DNA of 64,000 nt from an uncultured Flavobacterium sp. (lineage in GTDB: Bacteria; Bacteroidota; Bacteroidia; Flavobacteriales; Flavobacteriaceae), in contig CALTVC010000001.1 of NCBI GenBank assembly GCA_943912855.1, forward strand, positions 372,001 to 436,000. The letters run 5' to 3'. Below are positions 15,601 through 23,367 of the stretch, piece by piece (position 1 is the stretch's first letter; each line of letters starts with the position of its first letter). Both the position numbers and the translations under genes were made by a program. Below the pieces are notes generated by a model. It was not told where the DNA came from. It saw only the letters and a list, made by a program, of their open reading frames with translations, and made no database searches.

Positions 15601-16382
15601 TTTTTATTTGGCAACGGAAATATCTCCTTACGGAAAGAAAACTGTCCGCCGTGAGCGCCACCGCTCATAACCGGGTGGTGCATGCTAAGGATTACCGTTT
15701 TATTCTGGTTTTTGTTCAGCAGGCTTTCAAGCTCCAGGAAAAACGCGGCACGGGTTTTTATGTCGCAGTCGTCGTTCATGGTGGGCGAATTGTCCCAGTT
15801 TTCAAGATACCATTGAGTGTCAACAGTAATCAAGGTGATGTTGTCTGATATTTCTACATCGTTAATCGCACATCCCTTGCCTGGCTGAAAGGCTTTTTTG
15901 CCCAACGCCGCGACTACAAACTTCTCCTGCTCTTTTAGCCCGCCAATGCCATGGTACCAATCGTGATTACCAGGTATAAAATACGTTTTGCCCTTAAATA
16001 AGCTGGCAAGCGCAAGCTGGCTGTTTAGTGAAGCTTCTGCCTCAGCCCTACCCTTTTTACCTTCTTTGGGCATGCCTAACGGATACACATTATCCCCCAG
16101 ATACAGTAATGTGGTTTGCTTTCCCTCCTGTTTCAGTCTTTCAGAGATTACAGAAAGGAGTCTTTGCGAATGCGGATTATCTGCATAACCTGCATCGCCC
16201 ACGAGGTAAAAACGATGTGCCGGAATTTCTGCAGAACCCGACACAATATTAGTAGATACTTTGGCGTTCTTGCCATACTGCTCATGGCTGGTAGCACACG
16301 ATGCCAATGCCAGCACAGAGGCTATTGCTATAGCCCTGCTAATATTTTTTGAAAGCATACTGCCGACCGGAAAGATTTTCAT
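12651..16382 (-). CDS. Metallophosphoesterase / kinase-like / outer-membrane barrel chimera
   Basis: A 1243-residue exported protein. A lipobox-like LALASC ends at Cys29; a start at Met9 (16358) would place this Cys at residue 21, a more usual distance. Residues 57-320 form a calcineurin-like phosphoesterase with all metal motifs: GDAG (62-65), GDN (96-98), GNHD (138-141), HH (235-236) and GHDH (312-315). Residues about 450-660 contain a Gly-rich RSGGGHQSNSLRI, VMRAQRKD, GDWDRHSDQW (621-630) and PRDRDQAF (647-654), a pattern reminiscent of CotH/FAM20/HipA-type kinases. The C-terminus (about 900-1243) has amphipathic strands, the Omp85-like GGDSDLRGY motif (1143-1151) and a terminal Phe, indicating a beta-barrel. 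It is divergent from the HD-PycTM gene with 22 bp between starts. Confidence 0.82.
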   Translation of the reverse strand: MKIFPVGSMLSKNISRAIAIASVLALASCATSHEQYGKNAKVSTNIVSGSAEIPAHRFYLVGDAGYADNPHSQRLLSVISERLKQEGKQTTLLYLGDNVYPLGMPKEGKKGRAEAEASLNSQLALASLFKGKTYFIPGNHDWYHGIGGLKEQEKFVVAALGKKAFQPGKGCAINDVEISDNITLITVDTQWYLENWDNSPTMNDDCDIKTRAAFFLELESLLNKNQNKTVILSMHHPVMSGGAHGGQFSFRKEIFPLPNKNIPLPILGSLGNLLRSTGGVIDQDLQSREYSTLSKRVKTLIQGRDNVVVVSGHDHNLQYLEKDNIKQIISGAGSKEEPARAMGDNDFSYGGRGYATLDVFTDGTAKVHYYKVNDTAEEEVFTKKLLEKPQQAPASEMAFATHFPKDTTATIYSKKETTYGGFYRFLFGEHYRKYYSTPVRARVALLDTLHGGLTVTRSGGGHQSNSLRIVDKEGKEYVMRAQRKDASRFLQSTAFTTRYIGNEFEGTFAERFLLDFYTTAHPYTPYIIHHLESAVGVYHTNPELFYIPKQPAIGAYNSTYGDGLYMVEERPTDEFAKIDSFGNADGIDGTDDVHAKLAKSKKNVIDEKAYIRARLFDMAIGDWDRHSDQWRWAKFKTADSTYYRPIPRDRDQAFPKIDGALLSLLMKVPALRKMKNYTDDIPNVKWQAKQGYPQDLAFITKSNEKEWLEQAAYLKEHLTDAVIDAAFAQLPPEVIDEDTERIKKNLKSRREKLDKYALEYRKVLLHTVLLSGTDKKDKFVITRQPKGVTSVEIYSISKKGDSLVFNHTYNRDQTKELWIYGLDDDDVFEVKGKPERPIMLRLIGGQNNDTYTVENGKRVKLYDFKSKENTFKTDSHTAMRLTDDYETNSYDYKKPDYNYWVGYPMIGYNPDDGVKAGAVASYTVNNFNRRPFSRKHTFGANYFFATQGFEFTYKGVFMNVASKWNIGLDARYTSPNFSINYFGLGNETKNYDDDLGMDYNRVKLQIFRVSPSVFKQGANGSFMELKADFETIEVDGSHSRYVNEPGVLRPALFEHIQYGGVQGMYKFENYDNASMPAMGMQFYAKGGWKTSFDALERNFAHAESGLTFYHRITRNDRLVFVSGVRGKFIFNNSYEFYQASTLGGDSDLRGYRRERFAGRNTFLHTNDLRFTIAKAKSFIPLTYGVSGGYDYGRVWLPGEHSDKWHQGAGGGFWVNGADVLTARVNYFRGEDGGRFTFAMSVGF

Positions 16383-16404
16383 AATTTGGTGGTATCAATA
16401 ATTT

Positions 16405-17619
16405 ATGCCAATGGACATTGTTTCTAAAGCGGAAAACCACGTATTCCATCTATTCAAAGATAGGTTATCTCCTGATTATATCTATCATAATTTTAACCAT
16501 ACTTTACGTGTGGTACGTGCCGCTGAAGCCATAGCAAAAGCCGAAAACGTTGATTCAGAAACTACTGAAGCACTAGCCGTTGCCGCATGGTTTCATGATA
16601 CAGGCTATATAGAAGGTGCTGCCCACCACGAAAAACGCAGTGCCGAAATGGTTGCCGAATTTCTTAAGAAAAACAACTACCAGGAAAGCAAAATAGCTTT
16701 GGTACAACGGCTTATACTAGCCACAGAACTTCACCATGAACCTGCCGACCTACCCGAGCAGATAATGAAAGATGCCGATTGCGCGCATTTTGCCGACCCT
16801 AATTACATTCAGCTTTCAGAGTTATTGCGTAGTGAATGGGAGGCTAAAGAAGGCAAAAACTTCACCGACCTGGAATGGGCCGTGGGTAACCGCGTTATGC
16901 TCCTGCACAAGCACCGCTACTATACAGAGTATGCCAAGCAGTATTTTCAGCCACAGAAAGAAAATAACCTTGCTACACTTCAGGATGTAATAAACGGGCT
17001 GAGTGCCAAACTGGGAAAAAAGGCTAAAAAAGAAAAAGAGAAGGAAAAGGAGAAAGAGAAGGAGGCCAAAGAAAAGAAAAAAGACGAAAAGCCCGATCGT
17101 GGCATTGATACCCTTTTTCGTGTTACCCTGAGTAATCATACCCGCCTGAGCGACATTGCCGACAGTAAAGCGAACATACTGCTCTCTGTAAATACCATTA
17201 TCATCTCTATTTCGCTGAGTACGCTAATACCTAAACTGGATAGCGCTTCTAATGCACACCTGGTATTCCCTACCTTTATCATGATGTTGTTTAGTACCGT
17301 AAGCATCATCTTTGCCATACTGAGCACACGCCCTAAGGTAAATACAGCGAACTACAGCAAAGAAGACATTAAGCAGAAACGCATTAACCTGCTGTTTTTC
17401 GGAAATTTCTATAAACTTAGCCTTGAAGAATACGACACTGCACTACGTGAACTCATGACCGACCGTGATGATGTTTACGGCGCCCTGATAAAAGACCTTT
17501 ACTACCTGGGATTGGTATTAAACAGAAAATACCGCCTGTTACGCATTACGTATAACATTTTCATGGTGGGCATCATCATATCTGTTGCCACATTTGTATA
17601 CGCGTTCTGGACGCTTTAA
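16405..17619 (+). CDS. HD-domain phosphohydrolase fused to Pycsar-type membrane domain (PycTM)
   Basis: A 404-residue protein. Residues 25-190 are an HD phosphohydrolase: His32, the H64-D65 pair in AWFHDTGY, His74-His75, the HH at 110-111 and Asp125 (KDADCAHF). Residues 203-231 form an extremely charged Lys/Glu linker. Residues 235-404 match the PycTM (formerly DUF5706) domain: LFRVTLSNHTRLSDIADSKA, two hydrophobic helices (about 257-276 and 288-306), a long cytoplasmic segment and a final helix near 388-404. PycTM is best known as the membrane effector of Pycsar antiphage systems. No cyclase gene is adjacent, so this fusion may be a stand-alone nucleotide-sensing protein. Confidence 0.82.
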   Translation: MPMDIVSKAENHVFHLFKDRLSPDYIYHNFNHTLRVVRAAEAIAKAENVDSETTEALAVAAWFHDTGYIEGAAHHEKRSAEMVAEFLKKNNYQESKIALVQRLILATELHHEPADLPEQIMKDADCAHFADPNYIQLSELLRSEWEAKEGKNFTDLEWAVGNRVMLLHKHRYYTEYAKQYFQPQKENNLATLQDVINGLSAKLGKKAKKEKEKEKEKEKEAKEKKKDEKPDRGIDTLFRVTLSNHTRLSDIADSKANILLSVNTIIISISLSTLIPKLDSASNAHLVFPTFIMMLFSTVSIIFAILSTRPKVNTANYSKEDIKQKRINLLFFGNFYKLSLEEYDTALRELMTDRDDVYGALIKDLYYLGLVLNRKYRLLRITYNIFMVGIIISVATFVYAFWTL

Positions 17620-17687
17620 TTTCAGATTCTTAGAAGACTTTAATTTTTGTTTCAGGTTTAAAGTTTCAGATTCCGACATAAAACAAA

Positions 17688-17714
17688 AAAGCCCCATAAC
17701 CGGGGCTTTGTTTA
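17688..17714. terminator. Bidirectional terminator
   Basis: AAAGCCCC / GGGGCTTT stem with short loop, flanked by A-run and T-rich sequence, between convergent genes. Confidence 0.85.
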
Positions 17715-17741
17715 TAAAAGTAAAGTTTTAATTCATCCTTA

Positions 17742-20111
17742 TTATTTGGTTTGGAGTTCTTTTAAAAGGTCTTCATACGTATACGTACCTCCGGCAGGTG
17801 CTCCATAGTTTATAGATACACGTAGTGCTTTTAGTCCGGTTACACCCTGAAGGTCTTCTACATCAAACGTTTCTACTACATTCCCCATAAGGCCTTTGTG
17901 TTGCAGGAACTGTATGTAGCGCCTGTATTCTGTTTCTTCCTTACGCTGGGTATACACTATGGTTATTTTTCCTTTTTGGGTAATACGCTCTTTCGTACCT
18001 TTTATATTACTCTTGTCTATGCGCTTTTTCACTACCTCATAGCGGGCATTGTAAGTACCGTCTACATCAAAACGTTTTTCGTCCATACGGAAACGGATGC
18101 TTATAGGCGAACTGAATACCAGTATGAGCGAAGTAACATCTAAATCATAAGGCAAAGTAGGCTTAAGGCGATAGTACTCGTTTTCCATTTCGCACATTAC
18201 CTGAAGCTGCCATAACCTGAGATTGTTAAGATACAACGGATTGTACGGATGCTTAGGCGAAATGCTACCTCCTATGTACAGGTTATGCTCCACACCATCG
18301 GTCTTAAACCTCTCGTAATAATGCGGGAAAAACGCCTGTGCAGCCTCCTGTTTCTTATCGAGCAGGGCAGCCATCTGTTTATTGATAGCCGAAAGCGTAC
18401 GGTCAAAATCCTTACGGCTCTGGTATACCATGTGCAACTTGGCATCAAGCGAACCGAAATACTCTTTTATACGGGAGCGCACTACGGCATTGCTGTTATC
18501 AAAATGATTCAGAACCGGGTGTACCTCGTTCATAATGTACGACTGTATGGTAGCTTCGGTATCTGCCTTCAGTGGGTCGCGTAGTTTATCTTCAAGGCTC
18601 TCCAACTCATAAATATGTTGCTCTATCAGCGGAAGCGGTTCCTGCTCAAAAATAAAACGAAAAACGCCCAGCAGGGTTTGCACCTGTAACAGCAGGTCTT
18701 TTTCAGTACTGTCGTTACGGGCAGTACTACTGCCTTTTACATCGAGCTGACCATAAAGCGGATACACCTCACGGAATACAATATCTTTAAACGCCTCGCG
18801 GTTGTTACGGCTATGCAGGTGCTCCAGGGCTTCCTCACGGAATTTCCAGTACACACTGTGGTGTATTGCCGTGTATTCATTCTGAATGATGGCATCTACC
18901 TCATTTTGCAACTCGCTGTAATAACGTTCTATGGTATCGGTAATAAACGGGGTAATAAATTCCAGCTTGTTGGCATTAATACTGTTCAGTTCGTTGGCAT
19001 TCGCCGAAACCATCTCTATGAAACCATAAAAACGTTCGTTCTTAATTACAGGCGCAAGGATAAGGCTTCGGATGTCCTGTTTAAGCAGATGACTGCAAAG
19101 TGCCTGCTCCTCAGGATTCTCCTTTATGTAACGCTCCACATCGCTCACCACCATATACTTGCGGTCTTCCAGGATTTCATCGAGTGAGTCGCTGCAAAAC
19201 ATGGCATCGCAATTCATTTCGTCCATTCCATTTAGTATATGGCTCTTTATACCCAGGAACGGTGCCAACTTAAACAGGTTGTCTTCGGTGTTTACCTCGG
19301 TAAAACCTACTCTTAGGTCGGCAATACGGAAAATCGACCTAAAGATGTTTTCAAAACTATCTTTGGTCATTTCGGTAAACTCGTCGGCAACAAGCAGGTT
19401 ACCTTTCAGGTTGCTTATGGCACTTTCGGTAGTGGCATCAAACAGCGATACTATACCGAAGCCTTTAACCTCCCAGCTTCCTTCCGGGAATTTTTCCTTC
19501 CAGAGTTCCAGGTTGTCAAAGTTATCCATAAGCGATTCTACGTCCTCAGGGTTTAGCGGCAAGGCTTTATCTGTAGGAATGATATCCATGAAATCGGCGT
19601 TATAGGTAATGCGGTAATGGTGCATTACGCCAAACTCATCGGGGATATCGTAGAACAGCGGTTTGCTGAAATCAAAATTATAACCGTAGTACGCGTTTAA
19701 GATTAGGCAACAGCAAAATATATAAAACTGGTGCTCACTAAAATCACGGATAGCCATATCAAAATTGGCTCCCGCATTTTTTAGTATCTTATTAAAACGT
19801 GCAGTATGGTTAAAGGTAAAGTTAAAAAACGGTAGCGTTACCGCTTTAATCTCGTTATTTGTAAGTGCTGTAGGAAACAGGTCGGCCAGCAGATTGCGTA
19901 TCAACTCCTCGTGCAGGGTAAGTTGTTCCAAGCTGTCCATGCCATTCCTTATTTCAGGGAAGGGCGCGGCATGGTTTAGCAATGCCTGTGCGTATTCGGC
20001 GCGGTATCCGGTTTCATTTTTGGCTATATCTTCCAGTGCTTCAAGCACTTTATGAAAAGACAGCCGGGGTACAAGCGGCCCCTTGATATATGTGGCAGCC
20101 TCCATCTTCAT
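17742..20111 (-). CDS. Large GAF-domain protein
   Basis: A 789-residue cytoplasmic protein without signal or membrane segments. The central region (about 280-400) carries a GAF-like pattern, ending with IRSLILAPVIKNERFYGFIEMVS. The N-terminal 200 residues and the C-terminal 350 residues are not recognised. The C-terminal part contains long helices and ends in a strand-rich segment with VTYTQ-type repeats and GLKALRVSINYG. Similar long GAF proteins occur in Bacteroidota without known function; this is recollection. A minus-strand TATCTTTG box at 20129-20136 is 18 bp before the ATG. Confidence 0.72.
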   Translation of the reverse strand: MKMEAATYIKGPLVPRLSFHKVLEALEDIAKNETGYRAEYAQALLNHAAPFPEIRNGMDSLEQLTLHEELIRNLLADLFPTALTNNEIKAVTLPFFNFTFNHTARFNKILKNAGANFDMAIRDFSEHQFYIFCCCLILNAYYGYNFDFSKPLFYDIPDEFGVMHHYRITYNADFMDIIPTDKALPLNPEDVESLMDNFDNLELWKEKFPEGSWEVKGFGIVSLFDATTESAISNLKGNLLVADEFTEMTKDSFENIFRSIFRIADLRVGFTEVNTEDNLFKLAPFLGIKSHILNGMDEMNCDAMFCSDSLDEILEDRKYMVVSDVERYIKENPEEQALCSHLLKQDIRSLILAPVIKNERFYGFIEMVSANANELNSINANKLEFITPFITDTIERYYSELQNEVDAIIQNEYTAIHHSVYWKFREEALEHLHSRNNREAFKDIVFREVYPLYGQLDVKGSSTARNDSTEKDLLLQVQTLLGVFRFIFEQEPLPLIEQHIYELESLEDKLRDPLKADTEATIQSYIMNEVHPVLNHFDNSNAVVRSRIKEYFGSLDAKLHMVYQSRKDFDRTLSAINKQMAALLDKKQEAAQAFFPHYYERFKTDGVEHNLYIGGSISPKHPYNPLYLNNLRLWQLQVMCEMENEYYRLKPTLPYDLDVTSLILVFSSPISIRFRMDEKRFDVDGTYNARYEVVKKRIDKSNIKGTKERITQKGKITIVYTQRKEETEYRRYIQFLQHKGLMGNVVETFDVEDLQGVTGLKALRVSINYGAPAGGTYTYEDLLKELQTK

Positions 20112-20128
20112 GTGGTATTAGGTAGGTG

Positions 20129-20136
20129 CAAAGATA
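20129..20136 (-). promoter_or_regulatory. -7 box of the GAF gene
   Basis: Minus strand TATCTTTG, perfect TAnnTTTG. The upstream -33 region lies beside an octanucleotide repeat block. Confidence 0.6.
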
Positions 20137-20150
20137 CGAAAAAAGTGAAT

Positions 20151-20245
20151 TGGGTTATTCGGCAATGCGGTTATTTGGTTATTCGTTACATCAAAGTTAC
20201 TCACTAAAATCGCATGACCGAATTAACAAATAACCGCATAACCCA
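20151..20245. repeat. Octanucleotide repeats forming a long inverted repeat
   Basis: The left arm (20151-20185) reads as successive 8-mers GGTTATTC, GGCAATGC, GGTTATTT, GGTTATTC. The right arm (20219-20245) is the reverse complement pattern of GGTTATGC, GGTTATTT, GTTAATTC. The arms pair over about 27 bp, with an 8-base insertion on the left. A further block of the same repeat occurs at 22421-22455. Confidence 0.6.
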
Positions 20246-20321
20246 TTTGCGTGCTTCGCCCGAAATTACGTTCTTTGGCAGTACCAACAATAATTTTTAA
20301 TTTTTAGATAAAACAGTACCA

Positions 20322-21281
20322 ATGGGAATATTAGACATGTTCAAGAAAAAGAACAACCCAACACCCGAAACTCCGGCTCCTGCCGCGGTTAAAACCGAAA
20401 CACCTCAGCCTGAAAAAACAGTTACCCCGGTAGCAAAAGAGGTAGTTACTAAAGAAACAATCATTGAGGAAACTTTTATAGAAGAAACCGTAGCCACAGA
20501 AACGCCACAAGCTACAGAAAACGAAGCCCCTGCAGAACAGGAAATACCATTATTGCCGTTTGAAGCACTGATGCAGAAAGCTGCTGCCGATATTAACCTT
20601 CGTTTTGATTTTTACAGAAACCTGCCACAACAACAGGTGTATGTAATCACATCGCCAAACACACAGGCTATGGCACAGGAAGGTACGCTTAAAGACAATA
20701 CCAATGTAGAACTTGCTACGTTCCCTGACGGAAAGATTCCGTTTTTTACCGCGCTCCCACGTATTTTTGAAAAGAATGTAGTGAAAGATCAGGTGCCTTA
20801 CCTGGAAATGAAAGCTGGCGATCTTTTCGGGCTTACAAAAGGAGCTACACTGGTACTTAACCCGTTCTCTGATTTCGGCAAGGAACTCGTTCCGCAGGAA
20901 ATAGAGCAAATACTAGACGGCAGTATACTTGGAGGCTCCATACACGAAGTAGATGTACCAAGAGATACTCAGGTACGCATAGGCCAGCCTGCCGTATTGC
21001 CTACCGCAATGCTGGATAAACTAATCAGCGTTTTTTCGGACAGAGATGATGTTAATGAGGCTTACCTTGCCGTTGTAGACATGGTAGATAGTGGCAACCC
21101 TCCTCGCCTGCTTATAGCTATGAACATTAGTGGCGACCGACAAAGTATTTTTGAAGAAACAGGCCGCACAGCACAGCAGTTCCTGCAACAGGGAGAATCT
21201 ATAGACATTATGGAACTTTCTCCTAACAATGGTATTTCAACATATTTTGATGACCAACAGCCTTTCTTTACTAAAGGCTAA
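20322..21281 (+). CDS. SseB family protein (enhanced serine sensitivity)
   Basis: A 319-residue cytoplasmic protein. Residues 1-75 are a low-complexity Pro/Thr/Glu-rich region (MFKKKNNPTPETPAP onwards). From about 80 the SseB N-terminal domain is seen, with YVITSP, FPDGKIPFFTALPRIFE, YLEMKAGDLFGLTKGATLVLNPFSDFGKELVPQEIEQIL. It is followed by the SseB C-terminal domain with RDTQVRIGQPAVLPTAMLDKLISVF and DMVDSGNPPRLLIAMN. In enterobacteria SseB is linked to serine tolerance; its biochemical role is unclear. A long hairpin follows the stop. Confidence 0.85.
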   Translation: MGILDMFKKKNNPTPETPAPAAVKTETPQPEKTVTPVAKEVVTKETIIEETFIEETVATETPQATENEAPAEQEIPLLPFEALMQKAAADINLRFDFYRNLPQQQVYVITSPNTQAMAQEGTLKDNTNVELATFPDGKIPFFTALPRIFEKNVVKDQVPYLEMKAGDLFGLTKGATLVLNPFSDFGKELVPQEIEQILDGSILGGSIHEVDVPRDTQVRIGQPAVLPTAMLDKLISVFSDRDDVNEAYLAVVDMVDSGNPPRLLIAMNISGDRQSIFEETGRTAQQFLQQGESIDIMELSPNNGISTYFDDQQPFFTKG

Positions 21282-21322
21282 CGTATATAGTTAAGTAAAA
21301 TCTTCTTTAAGATTACACAAAG

Positions 21323-21398
21323 AATCCTGTCAAGGATAATTGTCATGAACGTTTTAGTACGATGGCAATTTATCTCTGACAGGATTTTAATTTTATTT
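21323..21398 (+). terminator. Long two-part hairpin terminator
   Basis: The outer stem AATCCTGTCA (21323-21332) / TGACAGGATT (21377-21386) encloses a second imperfect stem (21336-21346 with 21362-21373). A T-rich tail follows on the plus strand. It lies between the convergent sseB and hydrolase genes. Confidence 0.7.
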
Positions 21399-21411
21399 TA
21401 TTTCCGAATGC

Positions 21412-22233
21412 TTATTCGTTAATAAATTTCAATATATCGTTATTGATGGTTTCAGCTTCGGTAGTAGGCATTCCGTGAGGAAAACCAGGGTACGTAATAA
21501 GTGTACCATTTTTTAGAAGTTTGGCTGCTTTTATGGCAGAGTTCTCTATAGGAACAATCTGGTCATCATCTCCATGAAGCACCAAAACCGGAATTTCAAC
21601 TGCTTTTAAGTCTTCGGTAAAATCAGTTTCAGAGAATGCTTTAACACCATCGTAATGAGCTACAATTCCGCCCATCATTCCCTGTCTCCACCAGTTTCTT
21701 TGTACTCCTTCTTTTATAACTGCACCTTCCCTGTTATAACCATAAAACGGAATAGTCAGGTCGATATAAAACTGTTGCCTGTTATTTAGTGTTTGTTCCC
21801 TGATGCCGTCAAAAACCTCCATCGGAACACCATCGGGGTTGGTTTCGCTTTTTACCATAACCGGCGGAACAGCACTAACCAATACCGCTTTTTTAGCTCT
21901 GCCTTTAGAGTACTTATTTACATAACGTATAACCTCTCCACCACCTGTAGAATGACCAATATGAACAACATCTGTCAGTCCAAGAAAATCTACCAGCTCA
22001 GCCGCATCTGAAGCATATTGCTCAATGGTGTGATTGTATATGTTTTGGCTTGATCGGCCATGACCTCTCCTGTCGTGGGCAATTACCCTGAAACCTCTTT
22101 GAAGGAAAAAAATCACCTGTGCATCCCAGTCGTCAGATGATAAAGGCCATCCGTGGTGAAACATTAATACTGGTCCTTCGCCCTGGTCTTTGTAAAAAAT
22201 CTCTGTTCCGTCTTTTAATTTTAGTGTGCTCAT
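21412..22233 (-). CDS. Alpha/beta hydrolase, non-haem chloroperoxidase/arylesterase type
   Basis: A 273-residue cytoplasmic alpha/beta hydrolase. The oxyanion region FHHGWPLSSDDWD, the nucleophile elbow GHSTGGGE (catalytic Ser), the acid in HGDDDQIVP and the His in YPGFPHGMPT are all present. This set, with HDRRGHGRSS, is typical of cofactor-free haloperoxidase-like esterases, which can also carry out perhydrolysis. The natural substrate is unknown. It is monocistronic. A perfect palindrome (22343-22366) lies 110 bp upstream of the start and may be its operator. Confidence 0.88.
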   Translation of the reverse strand: MSTLKLKDGTEIFYKDQGEGPVLMFHHGWPLSSDDWDAQVIFFLQRGFRVIAHDRRGHGRSSQNIYNHTIEQYASDAAELVDFLGLTDVVHIGHSTGGGEVIRYVNKYSKGRAKKAVLVSAVPPVMVKSETNPDGVPMEVFDGIREQTLNNRQQFYIDLTIPFYGYNREGAVIKEGVQRNWWRQGMMGGIVAHYDGVKAFSETDFTEDLKAVEIPVLVLHGDDDQIVPIENSAIKAAKLLKNGTLITYPGFPHGMPTTEAETINNDILKFINE

Positions 22234-22342
22234 CGCTATTATATTTTAAGTTAATAATCAAACCTCCAATCATAAATCCAAAAGCAAACCAAAATACATA
22301 AAAAACTGATTAACAGAAAATTAAAACCTATAACAAAAACTT

Positions 22343-22366
22343 AAAAATACGGCATTTCGTATTTTT
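22343..22366. promoter_or_regulatory. Palindromic operator candidate
   Basis: Perfect inverted repeat AAAAATACG / CGTATTTTT with a 6-base spacer (GCATTT), upstream of the hydrolase gene on the minus strand. Confidence 0.5.
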
Positions 22367-22420
22367 ACATACCGTTTTTACCAGAAAGCACTACAACCGC
22401 TACAATGCACACCTCCTTTT

Positions 22421-22455
22421 CCGAATAACCTCATTACCTAATAACCAAATAACCC
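22421..22455. repeat. Octanucleotide repeat block
   Basis: Read on the minus strand this is GGTTATTT, GGTTATTA, GGTAATGA, GGTTATTC in tandem, the same family as 20151-20245. It directly abuts the promoter of the next gene. Confidence 0.55.
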
Positions 22456-22463
22456 TAAATTTG
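22456..22463 (+). promoter_or_regulatory. -7 box, possibly giving a leaderless mRNA
   Basis: TAAATTTG ends 4 bases before the ATG at 22468. With a start site 5-7 bases past the box, transcription would begin at or next to the start codon. Confidence 0.55.
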
Positions 22464-22467
22464 TGGC

Positions 22468-23367
22468 ATGAACCAAAACGTTCCCCTACTACTACCCCAT
22501 GGCATTACCCTAACCATAAAACGGGAAGACTTACTGCATCCGCACATTTCGGGAAATAAATTCCGCAAACTGAAATACAATATTTTAGAAGCCCAGGAAC
22601 AAGGCAAAACCGCCCTGCTCACCTTTGGTGGAGCATATAGCAACCACATAGCCGCAGCCGCAGCCGCCGGAAAAGAATATGGCTTTGCTACCATAGGTAT
22701 CATTCGGGGTGACGAACTGGTTGATAAAATTGGGGATAACCCAACGCTTTCGTTTGCAGAAAGTTGCGGAATGACGTTTAAATTTATATCTCGAGAGGAC
22801 TATCGTCGTAAAAACGAACCCGAATTTTTAGAAGGGCTGAGGGCTAAGTTTGGCGATTGCTACATCCTGCCCGAAGGTGGCACTAATGCTTTGGCTATAA
22901 AAGGTTGCGAAGAAATATTAACGGCAGATGACGCGGAGTTTACCCACATTTGCCTTGCTGTAGGTACAGGAGGAACCATATCGGGGGTTATAAATGCAGG
23001 GTTGCCACAACAGCGTGTGATTGGCTTCCCGGCGTTAAAAAACGTGGCTTTGTGGGATGATATACGTACATTTGCCACAAATAACAACTGGGAGCTGGCT
23101 GAAGATTACCATTTTGGTGGCTACGGCAAGGTTACTGAGGAGTTAATCACGTTCATCAATAATTTTTTTGATGAAACAGCCATACCACTGGATCCCATAT
23201 ATACGGGCAAGATGGTTTTTGGCGTTATAGACCTGGCTCAGCAGGGATTTTTCCCGGAAAATGCACGCATACTGCTCATACATACAGGCGGTTTGCAGGG
23301 CATACAGGGCATGAACCAGTTGCTTACAAAGAAAAAATTACCCACAATAAAAACCCAAAAGACATGA
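22468..23367 (+). CDS. PLP-dependent ACC deaminase / D-cysteine desulfhydrase family enzyme
   Basis: A 299-residue fold-type II PLP enzyme. The lysine that binds PLP lies in HPHISGNKFRKLKYN. The phosphate and substrate loops are seen in TFGGAYSNHIAAAAAAGKEYG, EGGTNALAIKGCEEI and CLAVGTGGTISGVINAG. It belongs to the 1-aminocyclopropane-1-carboxylate deaminase / D-cysteine desulfhydrase group, usually in Bacteroidota of uncertain substrate. It overlaps the next gene by 4 bp (ATGA) and heads an operon with a glucosaminidase and hemL. Confidence 0.88.
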   Translation: MNQNVPLLLPHGITLTIKREDLLHPHISGNKFRKLKYNILEAQEQGKTALLTFGGAYSNHIAAAAAAGKEYGFATIGIIRGDELVDKIGDNPTLSFAESCGMTFKFISREDYRRKNEPEFLEGLRAKFGDCYILPEGGTNALAIKGCEEILTADDAEFTHICLAVGTGGTISGVINAGLPQQRVIGFPALKNVALWDDIRTFATNNNWELAEDYHFGGYGKVTEELITFINNFFDETAIPLDPIYTGKMVFGVIDLAQQGFFPENARILLIHTGGLQGIQGMNQLLTKKKLPTIKTQKT

